DNA from: Bacteroidota bacterium
GTDB taxonomy: Bacteria; Bacteroidota; Bacteroidia; Bacteroidales; FEN-979
Length of the DNA stretch: 64,000 bases
Direction: 5' to 3'
Assembly (NCBI GenBank): GCA_026391775.1
Contig: JAPLDK010000074.1
Span: 124,001 to 188,000 of the forward strand
The translations under genes and the position numbers were made by a program. The notes under the pieces are model-generated. The model saw nothing but the letters and a program-made list of their open reading frames with translations, was not told the DNA's origin and made no database searches. This document shows positions 54,921 to 63,773 of the stretch, piece by piece. Numbering within the stretch: the first letter of the stretch is position 1; each line of letters begins with the position of its first letter.

Positions 54921-56183
54921 GTGAAACAATTTCAGGCATACCTCATTTTTCTCAGACTCTTCAGAGAAAGTTACCTTTTTGCCCTGCAGGCAATTGTTGT
55001 TAATAAAGTCAGGACTATATTATCGTTGCTGGGTATCACCATTGGTATTTTCTGTGTGATCTCAGTGTTTACTGTTTTCGATTCCATGGAAGCTGCCATC
55101 AGGAAAAGTATTGCCTCTCTTGGAAGCAATGTCCTGTATGTTCAGAAATGGCCCTGGTCAATGGGTTCAGATTATCCATGGTGGAAATACTACCAGAGGC
55201 CTGAAGCAACCCTGGAAGATTTGCGTGAGATTGAAAAACGCAGCAGCCTTGCAGCTTATACAGCCTTTTTCGCACAGGTTAACAAGACTGTTAAATACCG
55301 CAGTAACTATGTTGAAAATGTTGGGATCCTGGGTGTTTCTTTCGATTTTGATAAGGTCTGGAATTTTGAGATTGCCAATGGCCGGTATTTCTCGGCCAAT
55401 GAAGCAGCCAGCGGCCGGCCTATTGCTATAATCGGGTCTGATATAGCTACCGGCCTTTTCCCTTACCAGGAAGCAATTGGTCAGAAAATTAAAATTTTCG
55501 GCAGGAATATTGAGATAGTAGGAGTGATTAAAAAAGAGGGAGAGGACTTTTTCGGGAACAGCAACGACAAAGCCGTTTATCTCCCGGTAAATTACTTTAA
55601 AACCCTGGTTAACCTGAAGGAAATGGGAACAACCATCGCAGTGAAAGCCAGCCCTATGGTTTCCAATGCCGAACTCAAAGACGAGCTCACGGGGATAATG
55701 CGTTCTATAAGGAAAATAAAGCCTTCGGCTGAAGACAATTTCGCGATCAATGAAACTGATATCATTGCCAAGGGTTTTGACAGTCTTTTCGGGGTTATCG
55801 CTATGGTAGGATGGATCATCGGCGGCTTCTCCCTGCTGGTGGGAGGTTTCGGTATAGCCAATATCATGTTCGTTTCGGTCAAGGAAAGAACAGGCATTAT
55901 AGGTATCCAGAAAGCACTGGGAGCGAAAAATTATTTCATCCTGCTGCAATTCCTTTTTGAAGCTATTTTTCTTTCGATAATCGGTGGAATTGTTGGACTG
56001 TTGATCATACTGATCATGACCCTGATTGTCTCCAATACTACAAGCTTTCACCTGATCCTCACCCAGGGAAATATTATCCTGGGAGTAGGTGTTTCGGCAA
56101 TAATAGGACTGATTTCCGGAATCATCCCTGCGTTTACTGCCTCTAGGTTGGACCCAGTGGAAGCAATGAGGACAAGTATGTGA
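54921..56183 (+). CDS. MacB/FtsX-type ABC transporter permease
   Basis: A protein of 420 residues starting with GTG. The first helix (VRTILSLLGITIGIFCVISVF), the extracytoplasmic MacB-PCD domain (~60-260) and three C-terminal helices form the FtsX fold. The end TASRLDPVEAMRT is the typical tail. No ATPase gene is adjacent. Relatives act in lipoprotein release, peptide or macrolide export. It ends five bases from the convergent ferritin-like gene. Confidence 0.9.
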   Translation: MKQFQAYLIFLRLFRESYLFALQAIVVNKVRTILSLLGITIGIFCVISVFTVFDSMEAAIRKSIASLGSNVLYVQKWPWSMGSDYPWWKYYQRPEATLEDLREIEKRSSLAAYTAFFAQVNKTVKYRSNYVENVGILGVSFDFDKVWNFEIANGRYFSANEAASGRPIAIIGSDIATGLFPYQEAIGQKIKIFGRNIEIVGVIKKEGEDFFGNSNDKAVYLPVNYFKTLVNLKEMGTTIAVKASPMVSNAELKDELTGIMRSIRKIKPSAEDNFAINETDIIAKGFDSLFGVIAMVGWIIGGFSLLVGGFGIANIMFVSVKERTGIIGIQKALGAKNYFILLQFLFEAIFLSIIGGIVGLLIILIMTLIVSNTTSFHLILTQGNIILGVGVSAIIGLISGIIPAFTASRLDPVEAMRTSM

Positions 56184-56188
56184 TCCTT

Positions 56189-56692
56189 TTAGAAAGGCCA
56201 GAACTGGTTATCGTTCCAGATCTTTTCCTTTAGTTCATTATCAATATCATTCAGGACTTTCAGATGGCCCTTTTCCCAATCAGCAAGCCACTGGTATAGC
56301 TCCTTTTCATTAGGATCTGTTGTTACCTCGGCCTGCTTTGAATAAACTTCAATAGCCCTCTTTTCAAAATCAATGGCAGCAGAAATAGCAGCAGCTTCGA
56401 ATCCTGCAGAAGAAATCTTCTCTTTAATCTCCTCGCTAAGGATAAGATTTGCAAACTCCTCATGTGCAAGGTCTGGCAGGTTCACATGTGCAAACTTATG
56501 TTCTTTCTCATAATGGAGAAACTGGTCAGAAAGAAACTTAACGTGTTTTGTTTCTTCATCTGCCATGACAAGAAAAATATGTTTGATTTCAGGGTCAGTC
56601 GTGTTTTCAGCAACTTTCAAATAAAATGCAAAACCTCTTTTTTCCATGAGGATTGCTATTTTCAGGATGTCTATCGCCTTCTTGGTTTCCAT
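56189..56692 (-). CDS. Ferritin-like / rubrerythrin-type diiron protein
   Basis: A protein of 167 residues, all helical. Glutamate and histidine ligands occur as MEKRGFAFY, DEETKHVKF, EKRAIEVY and WEKGHLKVL, the four-helix diiron pattern of erythrin-type rubrerythrins. No rubredoxin domain is present. It may reduce peroxide or sense/store iron, and fits an anaerobe under oxidative stress. It lies nine bases after the epimerase gene. Confidence 0.85.
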   Translation of the reverse strand: METKKAIDILKIAILMEKRGFAFYLKVAENTTDPEIKHIFLVMADEETKHVKFLSDQFLHYEKEHKFAHVNLPDLAHEEFANLILSEEIKEKISSAGFEAAAISAAIDFEKRAIEVYSKQAEVTTDPNEKELYQWLADWEKGHLKVLNDIDNELKEKIWNDNQFWPF

Positions 56693-56701
56693 ATGTATGA
56701 T

Positions 56702-57103
56702 TTATTTGCTGCATAATTCCATTAATACTCCTTTTGTTGATTTCGGATGAAGAAACCCAATGTTCAGGCCTTCTGCCCCTTTGCGCGACTGCTTGTCGAT
56801 AAGATCTATGCCCGATTCCTTTGCCTCATTAAGTGCGACATCAGCATTTTCCACCGCAAAAGCCAGATGGTGAATCCCTTCGCCTTTCTTCTCCAGAAAT
56901 TTTCCAATGGGGCCTTCAGGATCAGTGGATTCAAGTAATTCAATTTTGGTCGGACCAATCATAAAAAAGGCTGTCCTCACTTTCTGATCCCTGACTTCTT
57001 CTATTGAATAACACTTAGTTCCCAGAATCTTTTCATAAAAAGGAATGCACTCATCAAGACTTCTTACTGCAATTCCAATATGCTCAATATGAGTTGGTTT
57101 CAT
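56702..57103 (-). CDS. mce: Methylmalonyl-CoA epimerase
   Basis: A protein of 133 residues with the VOC fold. IEHIGIAV (metal His), KIELLES, GIHHLAFAV (metal His) and VLMEL (metal Glu) are the family motifs. It interconverts methylmalonyl-CoA isomers on the route between succinyl-CoA and propionyl-CoA. The mutase and decarboxylase genes are not in this window. It shares an operon with the ferritin-like gene. Confidence 0.93.
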   Translation of the reverse strand: MKPTHIEHIGIAVRSLDECIPFYEKILGTKCYSIEEVRDQKVRTAFFMIGPTKIELLESTDPEGPIGKFLEKKGEGIHHLAFAVENADVALNEAKESGIDLIDKQSRKGAEGLNIGFLHPKSTKGVLMELCSK

Positions 57104-57147
57104 AACTCAGTATATTTGATTTTGTTAATAAATTAACAAATGCAGAA

Positions 57148-57177
57148 CAAAAGTACAGGGATTTTTGGAATTTTCAA
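57148..57177 (-). promoter_or_regulatory. Promoter of mce and the ferritin-like gene
   Basis: On the minus strand TTG (57177-57175), a 19-base spacer and TACTTTTG (57155-57148) form a consensus Bacteroidota promoter, 45 bases before the start. Confidence 0.75.
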
Positions 57178-57345
57178 TGACCATTTTGTCAGTTTCTGGC
57201 GAATGAATACTACATTACAATTAAAACCAAAAAATATTTTATGGTTTAGGGGCTGTGATCCTGCGACAATTTTCTAATCTCTCCTTATCTTTATACCGAT
57301 ATATTCTTCGAATAACAAAATTATCCTACAGGTAATATAAGATAT

Positions 57346-57759
57346 ATGGAAAACGTCTTTTCTGCATGTAAACTGAAAATCGGGCATTCAATATATGTTT
57401 TGCCTTCAGAAGTGCCGGAATTGCTAATTAAAGGCGCTATCCTCGTTGATATAAGGACCGAATTAGAAACCGAGATCAAGGCTTTCGGGGTGGAGAATGT
57501 AATTTACCTTCCTTATTATGATTTGGATAAGGAATGGGAATCATTGCCTGTGAACAACCCTCTTATTTTTGCTGATGCTGTAGGCCTGCACAGCAAAGAA
57601 GCTGCTGAGAAGATGTATCAAAAAGGCTATGCTGATATGGCCAGCCTTAGCGGGGGTATTACCGATTGGGATAAAGACGGGATGCCGATGAAAGCCGGAA
57701 AGTACCAGCCCCTTAACGGCCCATGTCCCTGTATGATCAGGCCACATGAAAGAAAATAA
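57346..57759 (+). CDS. Rhodanese-like domain protein lacking the catalytic cysteine
   Basis: A protein of 137 residues with one rhodanese domain (VLVDIRTELE, YLPYYDLD, LSGGITDWDKDGMP). The active-site loop, normally CxxGxRS, reads DAVGLHS, with Asp77 in place of cysteine. A CPC motif is at the C-terminus (GPCPCMI). Sulfur transfer by the normal route is therefore unlikely. The protein may bind a partner or use the C-terminal cysteines. A weak promoter (TATCTTTA at 57286) lies upstream. Confidence 0.8.
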   Translation: MENVFSACKLKIGHSIYVLPSEVPELLIKGAILVDIRTELETEIKAFGVENVIYLPYYDLDKEWESLPVNNPLIFADAVGLHSKEAAEKMYQKGYADMASLSGGITDWDKDGMPMKAGKYQPLNGPCPCMIRPHERK

Positions 57760-57806
57760 AAAAACCTTCGTGACATCTATCTTACTTATGCCGTGAAGGG
57801 TTGCCG

Positions 57807-57880
57807 TGGAGTATAGGGGAGTCGAACCCCTGACCTCTAGACTGCCAGTCTAACGCTCTAGCCAACTGAGCTAATACCCC
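57807..57880 (-). tRNA. tRNA-Ala (anticodon GGC)
   Basis: A cloverleaf of 74 bases. The acceptor GGGGTAT pairs with ATACTCC and contains the G3-U70 wobble pair that marks tRNA-Ala. The anticodon loop CTGGCAG gives GGC (codon GCC). CCA is not encoded. Confidence 0.95.
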
Positions 57881-57889
57881 TTAGGGCTG

Positions 57890-57897
57890 CAAAAGTA
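57890..57897 (-). promoter_or_regulatory. -7 element of tRNA-Ala
   Basis: The minus strand reads TACTTTTG, a perfect match, nine bases before the tRNA. Confidence 0.6.
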
Positions 57898-57918
57898 AAA
57901 AATTTTTTAATTTGCAGC

Positions 57919-57926
57919 TATATTTG
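57919..57926 (+). promoter_or_regulatory. -7 element of thpR
   Basis: TATATTTG is a perfect TAnnTTTG, 14 bases before the ATG at 57941. Confidence 0.55.
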
Positions 57927-57940
57927 TTATACCTCCGTAT

Positions 57941-58501
57941 ATGAAGCGCATTTTCGCCGCAGTTAAAATTGAGCCTGGTAAGAAATTCATCAAATCATTC
58001 AGAGAGCTCAGATCCAGGCTCAGTTCAGAGCCAATAAAATGGGTCGAAGAACATAATATTCATATTACAATAAAATTTTTCGGTGAAACAAATGAACTTC
58101 TTATTCCTGCTATTTCAGGAACAATTGGGAAGATTGCTAAAAATTGCAGGGAATTCAACTTCAGGTTGTCCGGAATTGGTCTTTTCGGCAGCCGCTACCA
58201 GCCCAGGGTTGTGTGGGTGGGGATTGTGCCATACGAGCCTCTGGCCTTGCTGATGAAGACCATGCAGTTGGAAATGGAGCAACATGGGTTTAAATCAGAC
58301 CAACAGAATATCGTGCCTCATTTGACGTTGGGAAGAATTAAATTTCTGAAAGACAAAACTTTGTTTCAAAAGGTTATTGAGGCAAACAGGGAAATTCAGT
58401 CGGACCCCATGAAAATCTCAGAGATTATTTTATTTGAGAGTGTTCTGCTCAAGGAGGGCCCGCAGTATATTTCTCTGGTGAGATTCCCATTTGCACAATA
58501 A
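57941..58501 (+). CDS. thpR: RNA 2',3'-cyclic phosphodiesterase ThpR
   Basis: A protein of 186 residues of the 2H phosphoesterase family. The two HxTx motifs are HITI (His41, Thr43) and HLTL (His127, Thr129). It opens 2',3'-cyclic phosphate ends of RNA and may join tRNA halves. It stands alone next to tRNA-Ala, from which it diverges. Confidence 0.93.
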   Translation: MKRIFAAVKIEPGKKFIKSFRELRSRLSSEPIKWVEEHNIHITIKFFGETNELLIPAISGTIGKIAKNCREFNFRLSGIGLFGSRYQPRVVWVGIVPYEPLALLMKTMQLEMEQHGFKSDQQNIVPHLTLGRIKFLKDKTLFQKVIEANREIQSDPMKISEIILFESVLLKEGPQYISLVRFPFAQ

Positions 58502-58504
58502 AAA

Positions 58505-58533
58505 ATGGCCGGTTTTAAAATAAAGCCGGCCAT
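58505..58533 (-). terminator. Intrinsic terminator of the small membrane protein gene
   Basis: A 13-bp stem (58505-58517 with 58521-58533, one T-G pair) and a three-base loop. On the minus strand it is followed by a T run, so it ends the gene at 58555-58899. Confidence 0.75.
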
Positions 58534-58554
58534 AACAACCTGATGAGCAAAAAA

Positions 58555-58899
58555 TCACTGATTATTTTCAGTTTTATCTGTTCCTTTAAACCTGTTTGCC
58601 ATGATGTAATATATCATCAAGGCAACACCGCCCAGGAGACAGATCATGGAAAAAAAAGCAGCTTCTTCTTCCATGGTAGTTGAACTGGCAATAATTTTTC
58701 CTGCAATAATTCCAAGGCCGATGCCAATAAATATCATCCCCCATTTCAGGGATCCAAGAATATTGCCCTTTGTTTCAAGGTTAGAGGCATTCCCTCCATT
58801 TTTTATCAGGCTCAACCGTTCTTTATGCCTGAGTACGATGTACACAATGCCAAAAATCGTGGCAAAGACTGTAACCGGTACAATAACTTCTGCATTCAT
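58555..58899 (-). CDS. Small membrane protein, DUF6249-like
   Basis: A protein of 114 residues. One helix is at 5-22 (VPVTVFATIFGIVYIVL), followed by a basic loop with HKERLSLI. Two further helices are at about 50-66 and 82-100. The layout is that of DUF6249 proteins, which are common in Bacteroidota near ECF sigma genes. The function is unknown. Confidence 0.7.
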   Translation of the reverse strand: MNAEVIVPVTVFATIFGIVYIVLRHKERLSLIKNGGNASNLETKGNILGSLKWGMIFIGIGLGIIAGKIIASSTTMEEEAAFFSMICLLGGVALMIYYIMANRFKGTDKTENNQ

Positions 58900-58974
58900 A
58901 TCCGTGTGTGTTTAGGGTTTTGTGTGTATTATGACCCTTTGACGCAGTTGTTATTATTAGGTTACACCTGAATA

Positions 58975-60333
58975 TCAGAGAACAATGAATTTTGCTGTAA
59001 AAGAACCGCTCTCATTGAACAGTTTAAGATACATGATCCCATGAGGTAAACCGGTGACATCAATCTCATGTATATAGTCCCGATTTGGCCAGGCAAGACT
59101 TGTATGATATAGTATTTCACCAAGCTGATCAACAATGATCACCTCATAATGGGTGGCGGTACCTTTGGTGTGAATGAATAATTTATCTGAAACCGGATTT
59201 GGCGAGATAAATATCCCGGGACCAGTTCTGTTTTCTTCAAAGCCGCTGCAATTCTTCGTAATAATCTGTTTTATTGATGCCTGGCCGTTGCCACATCCGT
59301 TTACACCGAAAGTGGTAATCGGCCCGGGTAAGGCATTTATCCAAAATTCCACAGTGATACGGTTGGTATGCAACCCCGATGTAATGGTCGCACCCTGAGG
59401 TAAGGTCCATACATAGGAAGTTGCATTCGGCAATGGGGTAATTGAATAGTTATAATTTTCTTCCCCAATGCAAACCGTGTCTGGCCCCGAAATAACACCT
59501 GCGGCGGAAGGTAACGAATCCACTGCCACAATTTTTGTAACCGATGGACCGGTCCCGCATGAATTCTCCCCCGACACACTAATAGTTCCGGCCGATACAC
59601 CCCATTTTACACTTACTGCAGGTGTTCCATCGCCACTGAGAATAACCGCATCCCAGGGAACAATCCATAAATAATGCACAGTATTGGGGATAGTGTCGGT
59701 GTAAAAACTTCCGGTATCAGACTGGCAAATGTGCGAAGGCCCCAATATTTCAAGTGATGCAGAAGGGAATGGTGTTACTTCGACCGATAAAACGCTGGGA
59801 ACGCTGGTTCCGCAATTATTACCTATAATTACAGAAATAGTACCGGAATATTTTCCCCATTTCAGTTGAATGGCGGGAGTATTCTGACCCGATTGGATTA
59901 CTGCTCCCGTAGGTACTGTCCATGAGTAAGAAGTCGCGCCAAAGAACTCACTGATTGAATAATCACTTATTGCACCGGAACAAACCTCAGCCGGACCGTA
60001 AATAGGAGAAGGGGGTGGGGGGATAGTTTCAACTTGAACCATGACACTGTCGGTAGCAGTATCGTAAAATGCGTCGGTAACAACCACATAATACATAGTA
60101 TTAACAAGGGGTGTTGCCAGAGGGTTGGGGCTTGCCGGATTGGACAAAGTGGGTGCAGGTGACCATGAGTAAGAAAAAGGGGACTGCCCTCCCTGAATAG
60201 TTACTGAAAGCTGGGAATATTGTCCCTGGCAAATTGTATCAGGGTCCGCAAAAGCTTCTACAATAAAAAGCTTTTGCCCGGATAACTGAATTGACAGCGC
60301 TAAAAGGAAAAACAGAAGTGTTGAATATTTCAT
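58975..60333 (-). CDS. Secreted repeat protein with T9SS type A sorting domain
   Basis: About 452 residues from the ATG at 60333 (MKYSTLLFFLLALSIQ), which begins a normal signal peptide. The longer frame to 60399 places non-signal residues first and covers the promoter. An Ig/PKD-like domain (~25-105) is followed by three repeats of about 85 residues, each with a conserved cysteine pair and a sequence like SYSWTVPTGA (VWTLPQGA, LWIVPWDA). The last ~75 residues form a Por-secretion tail (ISPNPVSDKLFI, IYHTS-like strand, YLKLFNESGSFTAKFIVL). It is exported through the T9SS and may be adhesive. Confidence 0.85.
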   Translation of the reverse strand: MKYSTLLFFLLALSIQLSGQKLFIVEAFADPDTICQGQYSQLSVTIQGGQSPFSYSWSPAPTLSNPASPNPLATPLVNTMYYVVVTDAFYDTATDSVMVQVETIPPPPSPIYGPAEVCSGAISDYSISEFFGATSYSWTVPTGAVIQSGQNTPAIQLKWGKYSGTISVIIGNNCGTSVPSVLSVEVTPFPSASLEILGPSHICQSDTGSFYTDTIPNTVHYLWIVPWDAVILSGDGTPAVSVKWGVSAGTISVSGENSCGTGPSVTKIVAVDSLPSAAGVISGPDTVCIGEENYNYSITPLPNATSYVWTLPQGATITSGLHTNRITVEFWINALPGPITTFGVNGCGNGQASIKQIITKNCSGFEENRTGPGIFISPNPVSDKLFIHTKGTATHYEVIIVDQLGEILYHTSLAWPNRDYIHEIDVTGLPHGIMYLKLFNESGSFTAKFIVL

Positions 60334-60369
60334 AATACAATTAACAAAACCCCTGAGTTCATACCAATA

Positions 60370-60399
60370 CAAAATTACAAAAAACCTGCTGGTTTCCAA
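60370..60399 (-). promoter_or_regulatory. Promoter of the T9SS-secreted repeat protein
   Basis: On the minus strand TTG (60399-60397), a 19-base spacer and TAATTTTG (60377-60370) match the Bacteroidota consensus exactly. It lies 37 bases before the start chosen. Confidence 0.8.
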
Positions 60400-60452
60400 T
60401 AAGTTTTGTAAATAACCACTATAACTTTTTATCAGCGGACAATAAAGGATAC

Positions 60453-60460
60453 TATATTTG
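60453..60460 (+). promoter_or_regulatory. -7 element of the ECF sigma factor gene
   Basis: TATATTTG is a perfect TAnnTTTG, 46 bases before the start at 60506. No TTG is seen at the right distance. Confidence 0.5.
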
Positions 60461-60505
60461 TAAAAGCGTTGTAACCTGATACAAGCTTTAACGTCTAAAC
60501 TTCAC

Positions 60506-61072
60506 ATGAAATACCAGGACGACAATTTCTACATTGAGAAGGTATTGAATGGTGATTCTTCTTCATATGCTGCCCTGGTTGCTAAACACAAGAACCTGGT
60601 ATTTTCGATCGCTCTTAAAGTATTGAATAACCGTGAGGATGCTGAAGAAATCGCCCAGGATGCGTTTGTAAAAGCCTATCATTCGCTAAAGTCATTTGAG
60701 AAAAAATCAAAGTTTTCTACCTGGCTTTATCGTATTGTTTACAACGCAGCCGTTTCCCGCACAAGAAAAAGGGTCCTGGATACAACTCCTATGGATAATT
60801 ATGTGATACATAATTACTCAGAGGAAGACCTGAGGCCGGGGGTTGACGAGGTGGATCAAAATGAACAGCAGGTCTTGCTTAAAAAAGCAATGAAAAACCT
60901 GTCGGATGAGGATAATCTGTTGATCACTTTTTTCTACCACGGAAATAATTCTATTGAAGAAATCAGCAGTATCACCGGTTTATCATCTTCGAATGTCAAA
61001 GTACGGCTGCACCGGATCAGAAAAAAACTGTACGATGATATGACAGCAATGATGGCTCAACGATTGAATTGA
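60506..61072 (+). CDS. RNA polymerase ECF-type sigma factor
   Basis: A protein of 188 residues with region 2 (ALKVLNNREDAEEIAQDAFVKAY, then FSTWLYRIVYNAA) and region 4 (NSIEEISSITGLSSSNVKVRL). It directs RNA polymerase to a stress or envelope regulon. The gene for a small membrane protein follows after 19 bases and is the likely anti-sigma partner. Confidence 0.93.
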   Translation: MKYQDDNFYIEKVLNGDSSSYAALVAKHKNLVFSIALKVLNNREDAEEIAQDAFVKAYHSLKSFEKKSKFSTWLYRIVYNAAVSRTRKRVLDTTPMDNYVIHNYSEEDLRPGVDEVDQNEQQVLLKKAMKNLSDEDNLLITFFYHGNNSIEEISSITGLSSSNVKVRLHRIRKKLYDDMTAMMAQRLN

Positions 61073-61091
61073 TTTTTTTAATTACACGGAT

Positions 61092-61505
61092 ATGGACAAG
61101 GATGATATGTTAAATGATGATTTCCTGGCGGATCTTATACGGAAGGTGCCACTGGAAAGTCCTTCTGATGAGTTTATAAATAATGTGATGACCGGGATCG
61201 AGCCCCTTCCTGCCCCGGTCACTGCAAAAAAACCATACTTCTTATGGTTCAGATCATCCGCTCCTTTTATCGTCCTGGGGATGTTCTTAATTTTAATCCT
61301 TTTCTCTTCTGACATCCCTTATCTGAATTTCATTTATGGCAAAGAATATTTTTCAGCAATTTTTGTAAAAGCTTTCCAGCCATTCTGGATTTCAATGAAA
61401 ACCCTGTTTTCCTCCAGGTTTATTACCTATTCTCTTCTTATAGGCGTTTCGGCCGGGTTTCTTTTCATTATCGATAAATTATTCTCACGCAGGTTTGCTG
61501 CATGA
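61092..61505 (+). CDS. Small membrane protein, possible anti-sigma partner
   Basis: A protein of 137 residues. The acidic cytoplasmic N-terminus (to ~45) ends SPSDEFINNVM, as in Bacteroidota proteins encoded after ECF sigma genes. Two or three hydrophobic helices follow (about 52-72, 113-131). No zinc-binding anti-sigma motif is present. The assignment rests on position and topology. Confidence 0.65.
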   Translation: MDKDDMLNDDFLADLIRKVPLESPSDEFINNVMTGIEPLPAPVTAKKPYFLWFRSSAPFIVLGMFLILILFSSDIPYLNFIYGKEYFSAIFVKAFQPFWISMKTLFSSRFITYSLLIGVSAGFLFIIDKLFSRRFAA

Positions 61506-61512
61506 TATCACT

Positions 61513-62397
61513 ATGCAGATGATCCCTGAACAGATACTGAATGCCCTGTATGGATATTTTGAGAAGCATCAACATTCTGACTTTCAGGTTCTTTCATCAA
61601 ACCCCCTTGGAGGAGGATCAATAAACGAGGTTTACGTTCTTAAAACTACCATTGGACATTTTTGCCTTAAATACAACTACAGTGATGCCTTTCCAAAAAT
61701 GTTCGAGACTGAAGCCAAAGGCCTTGAGCTTCTTTCAAAGGCCGGACCAATCAGAGTTCCAGGAGTCATTTTTCATGACAATCTTCTTAATCATTCCTTT
61801 ATTCTGCTGGAATTTATCCATTCAAAACCTCAGATTAAAGGGTTCTTTCAGGATTTTGGCAGAAGCCTTGCCAGTCTCCACGGGAATAAAAGCGAATTGT
61901 ACGGCCTGGATTATAATAACTATATGGGCTCCCTGGCGCAAAACAATTGTTACCATTCCGACTGGGTGGATTTTTTTGTTGAGGAAAGGCTGGATAAGCA
62001 GTTGAAGCTTGCATTACATAAAGGTTTACTGGATAACTCCGGAGAAAAGCTTTTTGAAAAACTATATCTGAGGTTATATGAGCTTTTGCCTGAAGAACCT
62101 CCTTGCCTGGTACATGGTGATCTTTGGAGCGGAAATTACATTGTGTCGGAGGATGGAAGGGCTTGCCTGATTGATCCTGCTGCTTATTACGGGAACCGTG
62201 AGGTGGATCTTGCAATGTCGACATTATTCGGGGGTTTTAGTCCCGAATTTTATAATGCCTATAATGAGGAGTATCCGCTTATACCGGGGTGGAAAGACAG
62301 GCTAGACTTATACAATTTATATCCGCTGCTTATCCATCTTAATCTTTTCGGAACCAGCTATCTGGGATCAATTTTAAGTATTTTGCGAAGATTCTGA
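61513..62397 (+). CDS. Fructosamine kinase / aminoglycoside phosphotransferase-like protein
   Basis: About 294 residues from the ATG at 61513, seven bases after the previous stop. Kinase-like motifs are PLGGGSINEVYVL (nucleotide loop), LVHGDLWSGNYI (catalytic Asp) and IDPAAYYGNREVDLAM (metal site). These match fructosamine kinases, which phosphorylate ketosamines to start deglycation of proteins or small molecules. It is the third gene after the sigma factor and overlaps the convergent lutB by 24 bases. Confidence 0.88.
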   Translation: MQMIPEQILNALYGYFEKHQHSDFQVLSSNPLGGGSINEVYVLKTTIGHFCLKYNYSDAFPKMFETEAKGLELLSKAGPIRVPGVIFHDNLLNHSFILLEFIHSKPQIKGFFQDFGRSLASLHGNKSELYGLDYNNYMGSLAQNNCYHSDWVDFFVEERLDKQLKLALHKGLLDNSGEKLFEKLYLRLYELLPEEPPCLVHGDLWSGNYIVSEDGRACLIDPAAYYGNREVDLAMSTLFGGFSPEFYNAYNEEYPLIPGWKDRLDLYNLYPLLIHLNLFGTSYLGSILSILRRF

Positions 62398-63765
62398 TCT
62401 TTCCTTCCAAAGTTCCTTAAAACTTTTCGTTGCCACTTTTGGCAATACTCTCCTGGGCCCCCAGAGCTTTTTTCCAAACCTGTTGATCGTACGGTTTTTC
62501 AGTTTGCTTCCGGGCTTATCGAGCATCCATCGGTTCATCATAACCATTCTCCAACCGCTGTTTACTTTTTTCCAGAAAAAAGAAATGTGTTTCTTTGAAA
62601 CTGCCTCAGCCCGGTTATGAAGCAGAAGTTCATGTAACGGAATTTTTACGGGACAAACTTCTGTGCATTTTCCGCAAAGACTGGAGGCGAAACTGAGGTG
62701 ATTATATTCTTTGAATCCTTTAAAATGAGGAGAGATCACAGAACCAATAGGGCCAGAATAAACGGCGCCATAGGTATATCCTCCAACGCTTTTATAAACA
62801 GGACATCCGTTCAGGCATGCGCCGCATCGAATACAGGATAAGGCCTTTCTTTGCTCTTTCAATTTCAGAACATCGGTGCGGTGATTGTCAAGGAGGATCA
62901 CATACATCTCTTCTGGTCCGTCGATTTCCCATTCCGTTCTTGGCCCAAGCAATATATTGTTATACACGGTGATATACTGGCCGGTTCCGTGATGGGCAAG
63001 AAGCGGAAGGAAAAGGTCAAGGTCATCAAGGGAAGGAATGATCTTTTCAATCCCAACTACAGCAATATGAATACGTGGAAACGCAATGGAGAGCAACCCG
63101 TTTCCTTCGTTTTCAGTAAGTACAACAGCTCCCATATCAGCTACAAGGAAATTTCCGCCTGTTATTCCTACATCGGCCCTGATAAATTCTTTACGTAGCT
63201 TTTCTCGCACAAACAGGGTTATCTCTTCAGGTTTACTGCTTTCAGGCATGCCGAATTTTTCGTGAAAGAGCCTGGCAACATCTTCCTTGGATTTATGCAT
63301 TGCAGGGGTAACTATGTGATAGGGTTTTTCACCTGCAATCTGGACTATGAACTCCCCAAGGTCGGTCTCAAACACTTCCCTTTTATTCTTTTCAAGCACC
63401 TCATTGATCTCTATTTCTTCGGAAATCATAGACTTCTGTTTCACAATGACCTGGGCCTTTGCTTTTTTAATAATATTCAGGATCTCTTTCTGTGCCTCCT
63501 TTTCTCCTGTAGCCCAAATTACCTTACCGCCCCGGCGCTCAAAATTATTCTCAAACTCCACTAAGTATTTATCCAGATTGTTGATGACCTTATACTTAAT
63601 GTTGGCAGCCCTTCTTTTAGCCAGCTCAAGATTTTGGAACTGACTTAGTCCCCGAATTACGGCGGCATCATATTTCCCTATGTTAAAATTCAAACGACGC
63701 CTTTGTTCCTTGTCAAAAGACCGCTTGCCTGCATCTTCATTAAACTTATGATGTGCCTGGTTCAT
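62374..63765 (-). CDS. lutB: LutB/LldF-type iron-sulfur lactate utilisation protein
   Basis: A protein of 463 residues. The N-terminal LUD domain (~60-300; VRGLSQFQNLE-like start, TGGNFLVADMGAVVLTENEGNG) is followed by two 4Fe-4S motifs (CIRCGACLNGCP and CGKCTEVCP) and a C-terminal tail of about 80 residues. With LutA and LutC it oxidises L-lactate to pyruvate. LutA and LutC are not in the window. It lies eight bases after rpiB. Confidence 0.88.
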   Translation of the reverse strand: MNQAHHKFNEDAGKRSFDKEQRRRLNFNIGKYDAAVIRGLSQFQNLELAKRRAANIKYKVINNLDKYLVEFENNFERRGGKVIWATGEKEAQKEILNIIKKAKAQVIVKQKSMISEEIEINEVLEKNKREVFETDLGEFIVQIAGEKPYHIVTPAMHKSKEDVARLFHEKFGMPESSKPEEITLFVREKLRKEFIRADVGITGGNFLVADMGAVVLTENEGNGLLSIAFPRIHIAVVGIEKIIPSLDDLDLFLPLLAHHGTGQYITVYNNILLGPRTEWEIDGPEEMYVILLDNHRTDVLKLKEQRKALSCIRCGACLNGCPVYKSVGGYTYGAVYSGPIGSVISPHFKGFKEYNHLSFASSLCGKCTEVCPVKIPLHELLLHNRAEAVSKKHISFFWKKVNSGWRMVMMNRWMLDKPGSKLKNRTINRFGKKLWGPRRVLPKVATKSFKELWKERSESSQNT

Positions 63766-63773
63766 CCTTGGAT

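Noticed and set aside
58505..58533. Terminator of thpR
   Set aside because: The hairpin has no T run on the plus strand. The T run is on the minus strand, so it belongs to the gene at 58555-58899.
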